Source: Chrysogorgia sp. JL179-B06 (Eukaryota; Cnidaria; Anthozoa; Scleralcyonacea; Chrysogorgiidae). Taken from it: a stretch of DNA of 64,000 nucleotides. Under the pieces are notes generated by a model. The model was not told where the DNA came from. It saw nothing but the letters and a program-made list of their open reading frames with translations, and searched no databases. A program made the position numbers and the translations under genes. The stretch covers positions 648,001-712,000 of the forward strand of contig JAYKKM010000071.1 of the NCBI GenBank assembly GCA_035772405.1. The letters run 5' to 3'. Each line of letters starts with the position of its first letter. The first letter of the stretch is position 1. Positions 1 through 13,200 of the stretch are shown here, one piece after another.

Positions 1-2944
1 AGTAATACGAGCGTTGAAGATTGGCTTCGCTCGTTAGGGCTGCTTTCTTATACCGAAGCGTTCATCGATAATGGATACGATGATTTAGACATTTGTAAAC
101 AAATAGGCGACGAAGATTTAGATGCTATTGGCGTTATAAATTCAAAGGACCGTAAAGATATCCTCAATTCTGTGAAATCACTTCGGGATAAAGGAGTGCA
201 TGCTGTTTACTTTCAACTTGAAGGCGATGAAACCACAGAGAACAACATTGGTCAAAGTGACCGCGAAAAGTATCGAATAGAAGATTTAATAAATAAAATG
301 AAGGGTCTTCTGACAGAAGATAACTGTGTTTTGCCTGAAAATATTCCAGTAAGTATCAATGAGAGTATTTTAATGCAAAGGAAAGGGGGGAGAGTTAAGG
401 AAAAACCAAAATACTGTAGGCGAAGTGACATGAAGTGTTGCAAAGTGTATCAAGCCAATGTCGACATTCTTGACGAGGCAGAATATGTTTAAAATTGTGT
501 GTGAAGATATTTCACCAAACTAATACTGAATTCGTTTTACTTCCTGCATGTAAAATAATATCGAAGTTGCCTGTGCTCTATCACTTTTAATATGTCTGAC
601 GTTGTTTTTGTAAGCTATCGCCCTAAACACTTGATATCACTACGTAATTCAGCGAGGTAGGTCCGCCTATAAACTTTGACATTAGTCATCTTGTCTATTA
701 AATAGTGTTAATTAGGGAACAAATGTACACATTGCATAATAAACTAGCCGTGAATAATTGACATCTTTTCAGATTCCAGTGGGTCGAATATTTGTGCCAT
801 TTCTTCAGAAAAATGCACGATGTTTTAAAGATGCTCTCATTAAATGAGTCATTATTAATTAGCTACAGTTTGGATTTTGCTGAGTGGCCAGAATTTCCGT
901 TTTATTTCGGAATTGAAAATACATCTGATTTTCTCTCGAAATATTATAACGTAAAATAGCCTTACATATATATCAGCGGGAGTTCGTTGAAATTGCTAGT
1001 AATTTCTTAAATTCTTATCAAATCATTTCGTAATTTAAACCTTGCGTTGGGAGTTTGTATTCAGAATGTATTGGCATGTTTGCATAAATATGCTTTTAAG
1101 ATGCCGTGTTTATAGTTCTATCAGGAAATTACTGATATCTTGTTCCTGTTAATCAACTTCTTTATAAAATCTGTTTGAGTGTTCAGTTCTGCCTCAAAAT
1201 AACTATATATTACATTTATCAAGAATTATATATAAGAAAATATGATACAGTGATATGATGGGAAAATGTGTGAAATATTTATTATTTGTATTTTTAATAA
1301 GAACCTCTGGTTTTCCCAGCTGCTAATCAAGTTAAATTTGACAAAATTTTGCCAGATGTGGAAATTTTTAACGATTTGAAAAAGTGATATTCTCCATGGA
1401 CATTTTGTCTGTCAAAGTAAACAAAACATTTATACAATAACACATTTAACTAATAAGAAAAATACTAATGCCCCAATATCAGTGTATTTACATTTTACAT
1501 CTGTGGCTTATTCACAATCATAATCTTATCATTTCTCATTTTTTTTAATTGACTTTGGTTGGCTAATATTTAGTTTTTGTTCAGCCCATTGCAATACAAT
1601 TACATTTTCTTTTGTAATTAAATATCTTGTGATAAAAATAATAAATATTTAAACTTGTTATTTTAAAGAAAATGGTGTTACCAGGTATCCGAATTACTTC
1701 ATGAAACTTTGAACTTGTAAAATGAAATATTTCCCTTCATTCAAAACATTAGATCAGCTTTCTTATTCATTATTTCGGCACACCATTTCCCTCTTTTAGT
1801 AGTTGTTATTCATATAATAAAAACCTAGTTTTCATTTATCTCTAGTTGGTTACAGACTGTTACAAGAATGTCACAGACTGCCACATCACAATGAAGTTAC
1901 TAAGTTTTCTTTGAGTGATCAGATGTTGTGCAGGTTTAATTCCTTTCTGAGGCAATATAGAGCCTGTCACCATAGGCATAGCCCCCCAATTGTGTTTGGT
2001 GGGTCAAAGGATATTTGCCTGAAAAATAATGGACAATTGAACAAAATCAACTATATTTTTATTGTTTTGCTTGAAATTGCCTCCACTGCCTATGGTAGCC
2101 TGCAAATACAGCCATCCTTCATGGCCTTGTGCCTCATGCCTCATGGCCTTATGCCTCGTGGCTTTATGCCTCATGGCCTTATCCCTCATTGCCTTATGCC
2201 TCATTGCCTTATGCCTCATCACTTTGTGCCTCATCACCTTATGCCACATAGCCTTATGCCTCATGGCCTTATGCCTCATCGCCTTATCCCTCATTGCCTT
2301 ATGCCTCATTGCCTTATGCCTCATCACTTTGTGCCTCATCGCCTTATGCCACATAGCCTTATGCTTCATCGCCTTATGCCTCATCACCTTATGCTTCATC
2401 GTCTTACACCTCATCGCGGATAAGGCGATGAAGGACAGCAGTATTTGCTGCTGTGACTGCTTGCAACACTTTACAACATCTTGAGATTAAATATAGAGAC
2501 CAGGATTACATGGTTTTTCAAGAATTCATGATTGATATGAGTAATACAGCTACATATACAGTACCTCAATCTCTTGTTTGAATACCGTGACCAGTATAGT
2601 ATAGTGGTCAGTGACCTCTGCTTGACTTTCCAAAGTTAAACAATGGAACCTCTGGTACACTAACTGGATGGGTTACCACCTTGTTCAGATATCGGTCCTG
2701 GAAAACTGAAAATTAGTGTTGCCATAATCCAATGCACAGTGCTAATTTAGGTCGGGCTTTCACCAAGAGTCTTAAATAAAATTGGGACCAGCTCTAGCTG
2801 GGGTAAGGATTGGAGTGGTACTGACCCCTACCTTCGGGTAGCAGCTACTGAAAGAGGTGCCTATGGGTCGGCTACGGCCAACCAACCAACTTACTTACTT
2901 ACTTACTTACTGACTTACTTACTTACTTACTTACTCACTCGCTC

Positions 2945-2995
<51 letters not shown>

Positions 2996-5900
2996 CACTC
3001 GCTCACTTACTTACTTACTTACTGACTTACTGACTTACTGACTTACTAACTGACTGACTTGCTTACTTACTTTGTATTAATTTTACTTTTTTGTTTCGTT
3101 TTGTTAGAATGATGACCATGATGTGTTGGATGATTTAGCTCAATATTATGCAGACCAACTCTATACATATTTTCAAGATGTCAAGGAAGTATTGGAATAT
3201 CTAAGAGATGGCGAGTCTAATGAAGGACAGAATGATTCACTGGTAAAATCTCCTTGATATAGTGTGTGTCAGACAAATACATACCTGTATTCCATAATTG
3301 TAATTTAATGTATGTTTATATTTTTACATGTGTTAACTGTCATGGCATGTTGTATTGTTTTGACAGCATGATTTGCCCAAAGATCAAACAAAGAAGAAGA
3401 ATATCAACTCAAAATTAATCAAGGAAAGTCGATTATCAAAGAGTTTAAATTCTTTGGAGACTACCACAAGTGAGTAATTTCATAATTGTCATCTTTAAAT
3501 CTTGTAAAACATGTGCATTATAGATATTAATAAAAAGAAAAGTATACTACTTCTGTAAAACATTTTATATAATAAAACATGCTGTGCTATGTAGGCAGTG
3601 TAGAAATACAAATCAAATATCTAAAAAGGTTGGTGTACTGCTGAATTAGCATGTAAGTTGTCAACGAGAGTGACGAAGCTAGGGCCTTCGCTCAAAACGT
3701 TAGACAACTTACATGCTATTTCGGCAGTACACCAACCTTTTTAGATATTTGAATTGAATTTTATATAATACATGTATGCTTCTTGCAGTAAAAGGAAAAG
3801 CGCCAAAGTCCCCGAAGCATGGAATTGGTCGAATCTTCGGCAGTAGGAAGAAGAATCATGTTCAGCAACCACCCAAAATCACTGGACCAGCAGAAACAGC
3901 CATGATTATTGCACACCAAGTTAAAATGAGTGACGAAGACAGAAAGAACCTTATGTTAAAAGTTAAACATGGAGATATCACACAAGATGAAGCTTTGAGT
4001 AATTTTCATAGGTAAGCTAAATATATAAAAAAAAAACTTGTGGGTAGCATGTATTTATTGTGAATATTATAAACTTGTACATGGCCTGTTATAATATATT
4101 CACTATATAAGCTGCTTGTCTGTATGTTGTTTGTAATTAATAAATATCATGTTTATATATTGACGTTACATCAACGATCGATCTTGTCAAGCTCAAATCC
4201 TCAGAAATCCTCGAACCTGTCAACCTCAAATCCTCGAACCTGTAACCTTCTGATTGCTAGTGTGATGATCTAACCATTGAGCAGTTGTCTAAGTCATAAT
4301 TTCTTATTCTCATTATTGTTATGAATTGTAATAATTCAACATGTCTTATGGTATTTATATAGTTATGAGGCAACCCATACTCCATTCTCTAAGGAACAAG
4401 AAAAGGTATGTCATCATATTTAATTGTCAAACTTAATTAATATAGGTTTTTTTTTTACCTCAGAAGTGGAATTGCTTAATCGTTACAATATCTTATTTTT
4501 TTTTAAATTGTTTGTTTTTAGGTTGATAGTAAACAAGCCAAGAAGAAACGTGGCTTTTTTAACCGAAGCAGTTTTAAACGTCATTCAAGTGGACACAGTT
4601 CAGACGTGCTAGCTTCGAATATCTCAATTGGTGAAAAAGATAGAATGGAATTAATGAGCAGAATAAAAGCTGGAGAAATTTCAACAGAAGAAGCTTGGGA
4701 TAGTTTAAGGAGGTTCTGCTTTTTGTTCAGCTATACAATTATATTACTGCATATCTATTGATGTGTTTTATATGTGGTTTGCCCTTCAAAGACCAATTGA
4801 AGACTAACTGGAAGACAAAATGTAGCATGACAATCAAGATGAGCATTATTGTTACTACAGACGGATACGTGGACCATCGTCAAGCTCATATCGTCAGAAA
4901 AATTATTCTGAGTCCCGTACAGGAATCGAACCTGTAACCTGATTGCCGGTGAGATGCTCTAACCATTGAGCTAACGAGACTCAGATGGAGAGCGAAGGTT
5001 AAATTATGTACTGGTTCGATTGATATATGTACTGCCTATGCGGCAGTCACTATATATGTGTATATATATATATATATAGCTCAATGGTTAGAGCGTCTCA
5101 CCAGCAATCAGAAGGTTACAGGTTCGATTCCTGTGCGGGACTCAGAATAATTTTTCTGAGGATATGAGCTTGACGATCGTCCACGTATCGTCTGTCTACT
5201 CCGAGCTCTCCCACATTCACTACAACATTGTGTATATTAACGGATTGTTACTACACTTATTGCTATGTCTCTAATGATAGTCTTAGTCTATAGTACAAAA
5301 GTTTAGTTTAAAAATGAACTGTTACAGGCACCAAACAATTTAGATTAACTTCTGTTTATTCTTACAGATTTGGGAGTAAAAGGGAGAGTAAAAAGTCACC
5401 GAAACACAACAGAAGAGGATCAAAATCTAAGGACATTTCTGCATCTGTCACTCACTTATCTGGCTCTACATTCTACACAGGTAAATCTTGAAAGAGCTGT
5501 TGAAATAAGCTGAATTTTTCAGCATATTTTCTCAAATATGACCGTTTTCCATTGCTGTCATTAATGGTAACCTAATAATCCTGTTTTTAGCTGGAGTAAA
5601 TTCCGAAATATCGCAAAGCACAAGTAACATTGCGTCTCGAGCAGGTTCCACGGACTCATCACCGGATTCCACCCCGGGACTTCCACGAAAGTTGGACCTT
5701 CGATCTGGCTATGCAAATGGTGTCGAACAGGTATTCTATATTTTGTAATTGCTACATTAGGATGTTCCTTCCATTTTCAACTTTCATTACATTTGCATTT
5801 TACAGCTCAATTCTAGTGGCAGCTTTGAGTCTATGGACACGAAAGGTAAGAATGACATTTTATGTACTTGTATTGATGAGAAAATATTAAATAACATGTA

Positions 5901-8900
5901 CACAACAAGCTCTCTGATTGGTAAATACCTGTGTAGCAAGCTCTGTGATTGGTCATCAATACTCGTACAACAAGCTCTGATTGATCAATACCCGTGCAAC
6001 ATCAACGCGGAGCTTTCGCCGTTTTTGAACTTTAACGGCATGAAGTGCTTGTCTAATTTGTTCTTTGAACTCAATGATGTCAAAATTGATAAGAAACCCC
6101 CGCTATACATCAAACCCCCGCTATAAACCTCAGCCGTCAATCAAACTCCAGAATGACACAAAATCGCGGCATCCAGAAGCATAAAATACGAGAATGAAAA
6201 AGTTATTTCTCGAGTACAAGAGCAGATACCATAAAACTATTAACATTTCTAAACATATTTAAAGGCCTTTTATTTCAAAGTAATTTATTTTTGAGGGTAC
6301 AGTTGCCCTTTAATACCAATGTGGAATATTTCACAGGCTGGAAGTACAACGAGGTGTATTTGGTTCTTTCTAGGAAAGCCAAGACAAATACCTTCTCCTC
6401 TGGCACACAATGAGGTTCGACGCACCGTGTCTGCAAAATACTCAGACCATGTCACGAAAGAAATTAAGTCCGAGACGAAACGCCGAAGCACTTTGTCCAG
6501 TTTCAGTGACGTTAGTACATTCATTCCGACGAACGAAACAATTTTTGATAAAGAAGACAAACCTCCTAACCCAGAAAGACCTTCAGAACAGAACCCTCCT
6601 GTCCCTCCAAGAAGACCTGCCAAACGTCCGCCCAATAAACCTCTCCGCTCTCATATTGTAAATAAACCTTCTGACCCTGCACTAGGTGTGGAGACTTTGC
6701 GAGAGGAAAAGCCTATTATTCCAAATAGTGAAACTAGTCCAGAGTCTTACAAACCAAAGATCCCGGAAAGACCTTCGATTCCCACGAAACCGGCATTGCT
6801 GCCAAGACCTCCCTCGAAACCACAACAAAAACACTCCAGGAGATCCCAAGCAATATAGAAACTCGAGCGAGGGTGAAGAAAACGAAAATTCTCTTGTCAA
6901 TGGAACAGATAACACGAACAATTATCCTGTGATGAGCACTAAAGGAGAAGTGACCGCTGAACAAAAAGTCATACCAAGGCTCCCTCCTCGTAAACCGTCT
7001 CCTCTTACAAGAGTTTCTCGCTATAAACCGTTAGGTCCTACTTTGTTAGAAATGATCGAAAGAAAACTGACGGAAGAAGACATCGATCTCGTTCAAGAGC
7101 CCTATACTATCAAGGTAATAATCTGTCTGGAAAATAACCAGATGTTGTGGTCTACCACTCAGGGTCTTAAAATAATTAAGGAGAAAGTGCTGCCTTTGCA
7201 ATAATACCAGCAAATGGTAAGACTTTCCTTCTCTCGTAGGCATATCAATTGGGCTTCTTGCCTGTTTGGGGTACAGTAAAATCCCGCATATAAGAACCTA
7301 CTATTTTCCAGGTCAGGGTGAATAGGTTCTTACATATTTGATGCATAAGACAAAATAAGCCTGTTTAGGTTCTTAAATAGGTTCTTATTTTTTCAAAGAG
7401 TGGTGCAGGTCATGAAATTTTAAATACAGATGTATAACATAGGTGTGATGTGAAAGTTACTAGATTTTAGACATTAGATTCATGAAATACTACTAAACAG
7501 TGATATTGAAAAATGAAAAGAGTAGTAAATATCACTTTTCATAATATTAAGTTGTATTTCACGAGTCTAATGTCTGCACTCTATAAAAATCAGGTGCAAG
7601 TACACTTACAGGTGTATGAGTAATGTCTTCAAAATATGAGCTTGATGCCAAGATGGTCACAATGTGCTGACAATACAAGCTTCCAATGGAACAAATATAT
7701 ACTGTACATGTACCAATACTATATAGTAAAAAATAATGCCTACCAAATAAGAACCTTTTCCAAATTTCAGGCTGAATTGGTTCTTATAAGAATGGGTGTC
7801 TAAATGGCAAATTTCAGGCTGTAGGTTCTTAATCCACTAGGTTCTTATACGCGGGATTTTACTATATTCCGTTCATATTATAAAAAATGAATGTTACAAA
7901 AACAAAAATAGAATCACACCATAGTTACAATTGTATAGAAGATAGAGTATATATATTTCCTAAAATTTTTGTGCGCAGTGGAAACTGATGTTTTCTATTT
8001 CTTTCACAGAATTACATTTTACAAAATAGGTAAAATGTAGGAATAAGATTAATTTATTAAAATCATGATCGAACTCGATCGTGCGTCGATTGTAAAATAT
8101 TGTAGTCAGTCAGACGAATGACCTACCCTGTATTCCATTTAGGACGGTGAATGGGGTGTACCAATGGCACTTATTGATCGCTATTCTTACGAACTTCACT
8201 CCACAATGAGGGAAGTGGCAAAGGAAATGGATCACATTCGCATTGAGAAACTTAATCAAGCTAACAAAATGGGGGTAAGATTTCCTGATTTGAAGCTAGA
8301 TTTGTTATTTATTTGCTAGACAACCACGTAGTACCCAGGGTTATTTCCATGAATGAATGAATGAACTTTATTAGTTTTCCTGTTGCATTTTACCCTCAAT
8401 AAATAATTTTTTGGGCCCCGCACCCTCGCGTAATGTTTCAAAAGTTGTGTAGAAAGTACTCATGTTTTTATCACTAAATACATTAACATGCTGTGTAGGT
8501 GACTATAGGAGTAGGTTGTAGGCCTATTGTGTATTCACGGGGGTCTCCACACGACGCGGCAACCTCGATGACGTGGCCTTCAAAACAAAGAATTCTTCAT
8601 GCGAAACAAAGAGAATGAATAATTTGTAGTCCCAAGAATATTCTCAACACCGTCCTCGTTCTGTTTACAACGTAACTCTGAGCATTTTCACGTCTTCTGT
8701 TCGACGTGAACTCGCTGAGAGGTGAGAACTGTTCCTTAATGTTGACTTCAGCTCAAACACTACAATCGTTTTAGCAGAACTGGAGCGTTTTGGAGGTCAT
8801 AAAACAAGCTTTAGACATCATATACGGTAGTTAATTTACGATGGCTTCTTACAAATGCTTAAATTCACACTGCTTGTTAAGTTTTGAGGGCCACGTCATC

Positions 8901-9492
8901 GAGGTTGCTGCGTTGTAGATCGTAAGGCCCTAATGTTCACTCATGCGGTCTGTGGGGGTGGCCCTCTAATGGTGGTCAGTGTTTCGATGGTTTTTGGAAT
9001 GATTTTTTAAAAGTATCACTTCTTAAATGAATGAGTGGGGATTCTTCTGTGCCCTAGGCCCCGTGTCTCCTTCACTAGTCCCTGCCTTTCGCAAGGAATG
9101 TTACATTTCATGATCTGTTTCGAAAAAAACTTCAATCGTTCATTTCGTGTATTTGAGCTCTCATATCATAATATCATTATTTTTAATATTCTTCAACCTT
9201 GGTTGTATTGCAGACTCCTTGTGATCTATCAACTGTTCGTTTTGCTCCTGATGTAATCGGAAAATTAACTTCATTGGTGGATTGGCTCACTTCACTCGGC
9301 TTGCCAATGTACATTGATAGCTTAATGGAGGCTGGATATGATGATATCCATCAAATTCCCTACCTCTCTGAGGAACATCTCAATTACGCTAAGATCACTA
9401 ATCCTGAACACATCAAAAGACTTACAAGATCTTTAGAAAATATGACTCCAACTTATGACGAACCAGACTCGCCATTTGGTTTTTCAAACTAA
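1..9492 (+). CDS. SASH1: SASH1-like SAM-domain adaptor, 3' part (first SAM domain to stop), with one frameshift
   Basis: Exons by reading phase and GT-AG sites: 1-348 (enters from outside the window), 3108-3242, 3367-3469, 3789-4011, 4363-4405, 4522-4712, 5368-5480, 5591-5730, 5806-5845, 6374-7114, 8143-8274, 9214-9492 (TAA). The first exon encodes a SAM domain (VEDWLRSLGLLSYTEAFIDN). Exons 4-8 encode basic, serine-rich linkers with two related segments (MSDEDRKNLMLKVKHGDITQ and GEKDRMELMSRIKAGEIS). Exon 10 is proline-rich with class I/II SH3-ligand-like PxxP runs (PPVPPRRPAKRPP, LPPRKPSP). The last exon is a second SAM domain (LVDWLTSLGLPMYIDSLMEA) just before the C-terminus. SAM1, long linker, terminal SAM2 is the SASH1 order; the SLY and SH3 domains would lie upstream. 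SASH1-family proteins are scaffolds in receptor and cytoskeletal signalling. Exon 10 needs one base removed in the A5 run at 6827-6831 to stay open; all other junction phases agree. SAMSN1/SASH3 are less likely because they lack SAM2. Confidence 0.85.
2117..2420. repeat. 15-bp minisatellite
   Basis: About 20 tandem copies of a 15-bp unit close to ATGCCTCATGGCCTT, with variants at the GG/TG/CG position. It lies in the first SASH1-like intron. Since 15 is a multiple of 3, every frame stays open, which creates long false histidine/methionine-rich reading frames on both strands. Confidence 0.9.
2585..2885 (+). mobile_element. 5S-rRNA-derived SINE with long tail
   Basis: The head (about 2588-2690) contains AACTGGATGGGTTACCACCT, which resembles the 3' internal promoter part of 5S rRNA (CTTGGATGGGTGACCACC). 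The tail (about 2715-2880) recurs in reverse orientation near 63361-63520 (shared AAAATTAGTGTTGC and GGGTCGGCTACGG-like blocks). A head copy lies at 18973-19061. Low similarity to true 5S argues for a SINE rather than a gene. Confidence 0.55.
2886..3070. repeat. (ACTT)n microsatellite
   Basis: Tandem TACT/ACTT tetranucleotides interrupted twice by the same CACTCGCTCACTT variant, which suggests segmental duplication inside the array. It ends about 40 bp before a SASH1-like splice acceptor at 3106-3107. Confidence 0.95.
3600..3745. mobile_element. Hairpin foldback element (hammerhead-like family)
   Basis: Near-perfect inverted repeat: left arm carries ATATCTAAAAAGGTTGGTGT, right arm its complement ending near 3752. 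The middle holds GTGACGAAG...AAAACGTTAGAC, a diverged form of the CTGANGA...GAAACGTC core seen in other hairpins of this window. Related fragments: 38770-38830, 46640-46710 and 63525-63600. Confidence 0.7.
4158..4290 (-). mobile_element. Truncated tRNA-like SINE
   Basis: Contains TCGTCAAGCTC-like, CGAACCTGTAACCTTCTGAT and TCTAACCATTGAGC blocks shared, in the same order, with the better copies near 4920 and 42500. The Pol III box B complement (GGAATCGAACC) is degraded here. Confidence 0.5.
4858..5243. mobile_element. Inverted pair of tRNA-derived SINEs
   Basis: Two oppositely oriented copies meet at a TA-rich centre (5050-5078). The right copy shows tRNA-like A box TAGCTCAATGGTTAGAGC (from 5077) and B box GGTTCGATTCC (about 5121-5131) followed by GGGACTCAGAATAA; the left copy is the reverse complement with GGAATCGAACC near 4922. 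The anticodon arm is not a clean stem, so this is a SINE hairpin and not a working tRNA gene. Confidence 0.75.
6180..6325 (-). mobile_element. Fragment of an AAGGGGAACT-ended foldback family
   Basis: Reverse complement matches the 58200-58745 element (shared AAATAAAAGGCCTTTAA, TTTAGAAATGTTAA, GTATCTGCT-TTGTACTCGAGA). It sits right upstream of SASH1-like exon 10. Confidence 0.6.
7274..7865. mobile_element. Pogo/Tigger-like MITE with TA target
   Basis: Ends are AGTAAAATCCCGC and, about 590 bp later, GCGGGATTTTACT; subterminal TATAAGAACCTA is also inverted. Both ends touch TA. TA target plus a CAGTAnAA-type terminus is typical of Tc1/mariner-pogo elements. No transposase frame is present. Confidence 0.75.
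8551..8916. mobile_element. MITE with about 25-bp terminal inverted repeats
   Basis: Left CGGCAACCTCGATGACGTGG (about 8557) is matched in reverse by CCACGTCATCGAGGTTGCTG (about 8890-8909). Non-coding interior. It lies in the last SASH1-like intron. I could not fix a target duplication or superfamily. Confidence 0.65.
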
Positions 9493-10287
9493 TCCAAAAC
9501 TCGACTTCCGACTTTAAAACCCCTCCCCTTTCCGAAAAATAAACCGACATTTTAAAATTTCACACCTTTTCAGTTCGTAAATTGCCTACAAAGTTTATTA
9601 AATGGATTATTAGATAAGGATAATGCTTATAATCTAGTATAATGTTAATGAATTTAAAGCAAATATTTTTCCTGCTGCTTCGACGTGTACAGTAATCGTA
9701 TTTTATATAAAAGAAATTCTGCGTTTTGGTAGTTCCTGGAATTATAAGTCTCTCAATTTTTATTATTGGGCCTGGGTATGAGTGGCGGGTAATTTTCGCG
9801 CGAAAAATAAATTTTTGAAATGGTTGAAGCGGGCGAGATGTCAAAAGAAATTCAAGTTTGGCAAGACTAAAGAAACGTTATATCTCTTTTATTTGTGTCT
9901 TATAACTTCAAGGTACGTTGTATTCTTGTATTCGTTTAGTTGTAGACGTATTTTTTACTTTTCAAGTACGCAAAATTAACTGCATATTAGAACAATTTTT
10001 CGTTTCTGCACTTGTCAAAACTGTACATTGATTATTTAAATAGGCAAGCAAGCTTTGTAATCAAGAGATTTCAATTTAAATATGGTATATAAATTAGGTA
10101 ATATTAATATGCTATAGCTGGTGGAAAATGTTGTAATTGTGGTGGAAAATTATGGGGATTTTTACGATTTTAGCTTGCCAACCCAATCAAAAAGTTTTGC
10201 TTGTGTGCCAATGCATAAATATTCAGCATTATTTAGCATATTACAATAAGAAAATAATTTTAAAACATCAGTTTTCAACTGAGAGAG
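9493..10287. other. Tail-to-tail intergenic gap, SASH1-like / pirin
   Basis: Contains a likely SASH1-like poly(A) signal AATAAA about 45 bases after the stop (near 9538). No further gene, structured RNA or clear repeat seen; AT-rich unique sequence. Confidence 0.6.
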
Positions 10288-13200
10288 TTATTTACTCCAT
10301 GTTCCACTATTTTTTTGCTGTTGTACAGCATCGTGAGTCGTTTTTCTTCTTTCTTCTTCACCGTCAATCTTTCCCAATTTGCCATTTCTGTAATCACTAA
10401 AAGCTTGCTCAATTTCTTCCCAGGTATTCATCACAAATGGTCCTCGATGTGCAATCGGTTCATTCAGAGGTATACCAGCGATGAGTAAAACATAAATATC
10501 ACTATCATTTGCTCTTACAGTAACCTGTTCACCATTCTTGGAAAGAAGTGTAACCTGTGAGAAATTATAAGAAATACAAATTGTGGTTACATACTATATA
10601 TCATGATGTAATATATGAAACACAAGGAAGAGTGTTTCATCAGGATATCCCACCCCCAGATGATATTTAAATGATGCAATATTGTGTGTCAGTGTGTTAG
10701 CTAGTAAGCCATGTTGGCCGTGCTAGCATGGTCAAAAATGAAAAAAACATGGCAACGTTGAACGTACATGCTTTAATCAATTTGAATAAAGCTATGCGGT
10801 TCTGAAACATATGTAAATATTGCTATTAAATACTGGGGTGAAGTTTCATATAAATCCCGAAATGACATCACATAGACTATATCCCTAGTAAAATTCGAAA
10901 TTAAAATCAGCTATTATTTCTAGAAGAAAACATTATTGTAAGAGTTAGGGTCAGTGTTAGGTTCAGGGTTAGGATTACGATTAAAGTTAGGTTTCGGGTT
11001 AGCTGGACTATGTTTTCGATTCGGGATACTTGTATAAAACGTCAGCCAAATACTGCTTACTACCTTGAAAATTTTGCTTGCATTTATCTATTTGTTTAGT
11101 TTCGAATATGAATGTGAGCCGGGTATCCCAATATTTATCTTTTTAAGTAGTTGTACCCTGAAACTGCAGGTCCCAATTTTCAAAAGTCGTCAGGGTGTGG
11201 CCTATTGGCCGTCATTGGCTAATAGGCATTTACACTCCTGAGCTGAGACACTGTTAGTGTGTCTGGTACACAAAGTTGTCCTAGCTAGTGCTTTAGTGTC
11301 TTTTGTACCTGACCCATTTCCACTGCTGTGCTACCAACATACCCTGAACCTCTCCAGACATAAACAAAACAGTTATAATCTTTAGGGATTTGTTGAACAA
11401 ATGATCCACCAGCAGAAACACGGATATCCAAAAAATAAATTGGAGATCGCGTCTCAATGATTGCCTTGGTTCCTAAGCTTTCGCCAGCTATAACTTTAAC
11501 TGTCGTTTTACCATCTAAAAATGAATATTTAGTATTAATTTATATAATAAAATGTAAATTAAGGTTAATGACTTAGCAACATCGCTCACAGAGCTATCAC
11601 GTGCTTATGATAGTGAATACACCACCGCGTGTACATGAGCAAGGAACTGTTGCAAGAGTACAACCTTTGTTCAACCAAGAACAAAGCACATTATCCGATA
11701 GGCCCCTATCCCAGATTTGCCATGAGTTACCAGGGCTCGAAATAGAAAATAATTATGGCCAGTCATTTTCATATTTTGTTGGCAGGCCAAGTAAATTATG
11801 GCCTGCCATTTCTTATGTTTGACCTGCCAAAAAAGAAAACCTGTAATAGTATGCATAACGGGCAATACAGTAATTATACTCTATAGATATACTGGTAATA
11901 GCCAACATAACCTTCAACTCAAGTTTTGAGAATTTTCCTTATTTTGAAAATGAGTGAAACAAACTTGCACATTTTTGCCTGCCAATTTATTTTTGATTTG
12001 GCAGTTCAAAATTATATTTGCCTGCCATTTCTAAAATTTGGCCTGCCGCTATTTCGAGCCCTGGTCACTTTAGTCATTCTAGCATTTACTTCCCTGGAAT
12101 AAGCCTACACGTGTGTCTAAGATCCAATTAGTGGTGTCCCCCAGGCCACACTTCACGCACGGTGAAGCTCAGGACAGGACATGAGGGCAATGAATGTCCT
12201 TTCCAAAAGGAGTGAGGACCCTTACCCTCACTCCGACATTGTTCTCCTGTTTCTGAGGATCCAGACCCTCAGGACTGCACTTCCCGTCACCCATATGTCA
12301 GATACATAATTATGCATGTATAAAAATGAAATATAATAGCATCTTACACAGAGCTTTCTCTAAAACCTGGAGCTCTGGAAGGTACATTGCAAATTGATGG
12401 CTATATTTTCCCCATATCCAAGCAAAATCATCTCTGCAAGTTTGTTTTTATGAAAAGCTGCTAAAATTCCATCACCAGTGTGATTCACACTGTGAATGCC
12501 AGGGGACAGGTTGTTGATAATATAGTTGAATTTGCTACCTATGAATTATTTCTCCAAATGCTGATAGATATTATATTCCTAAGATTAAATATATTCCTAA
12601 GAATGCTAAAGGATGACTCAAAAGGAGGGACTTCGGGGGGCTTCAGCCCCGAATAATTTTAAATGGGGGGGGGGGGTGCTAAAATCAGGACAAGCGTTGC
12701 TTATTGTATTAGTACGACTAATAGGCTAGGAGACTGCTACTTAAGGTAATCTACCAAAGAGCTTCATCTACACTAGATTTTACAAACATTGCTAAGAGGA
12801 AGCAGGCAAGCTTGGATTCATTTGAACTATGTTCACTGTAGAATTAGATGAAAACGTCTTTCCAAGCTTCTAGATTTCGAAATTTTTCGGTGGAAGACCC
12901 CTGGACCCACCTAAAAATGCGGTCACTTATTACCTGCTTGTCGATTTCAGCCCCCCCCCCAACTTTAAATCCGTTCCTACCCCCTGTTGGTGATCATTTC
13001 CTATATTCTCATCACCTCTATACTTGGTTAACCACTGATATTATTAGGAGAAGTTAGATATTGATCACTCTTGGAGTATAAATGGGTTTTAATAGGGAAG
13101 AACACACCTGGTGATTTAACCACAGGAATTTTCTCTGGTGATGTATCCTGATATCTTGGCTTGATCATTTTGTCTTTTTTTGGTAAATTAACCCACAATT

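Noticed and set aside
2004..2484. Histidine/methionine-rich or Leu/Cys-rich proteins on both strands
   Set aside because: Produced by a 15-bp minisatellite that keeps all frames open; no splice or start context.
5077..5150. Functional tRNA gene
   Set aside because: A and B boxes are present, but the anticodon and acceptor stems do not pair and many diverged copies exist; it is a SINE.
6285..6635. Minus-strand glycine-rich frame
   Set aside because: Shadow of the SASH1-like proline-rich exon.
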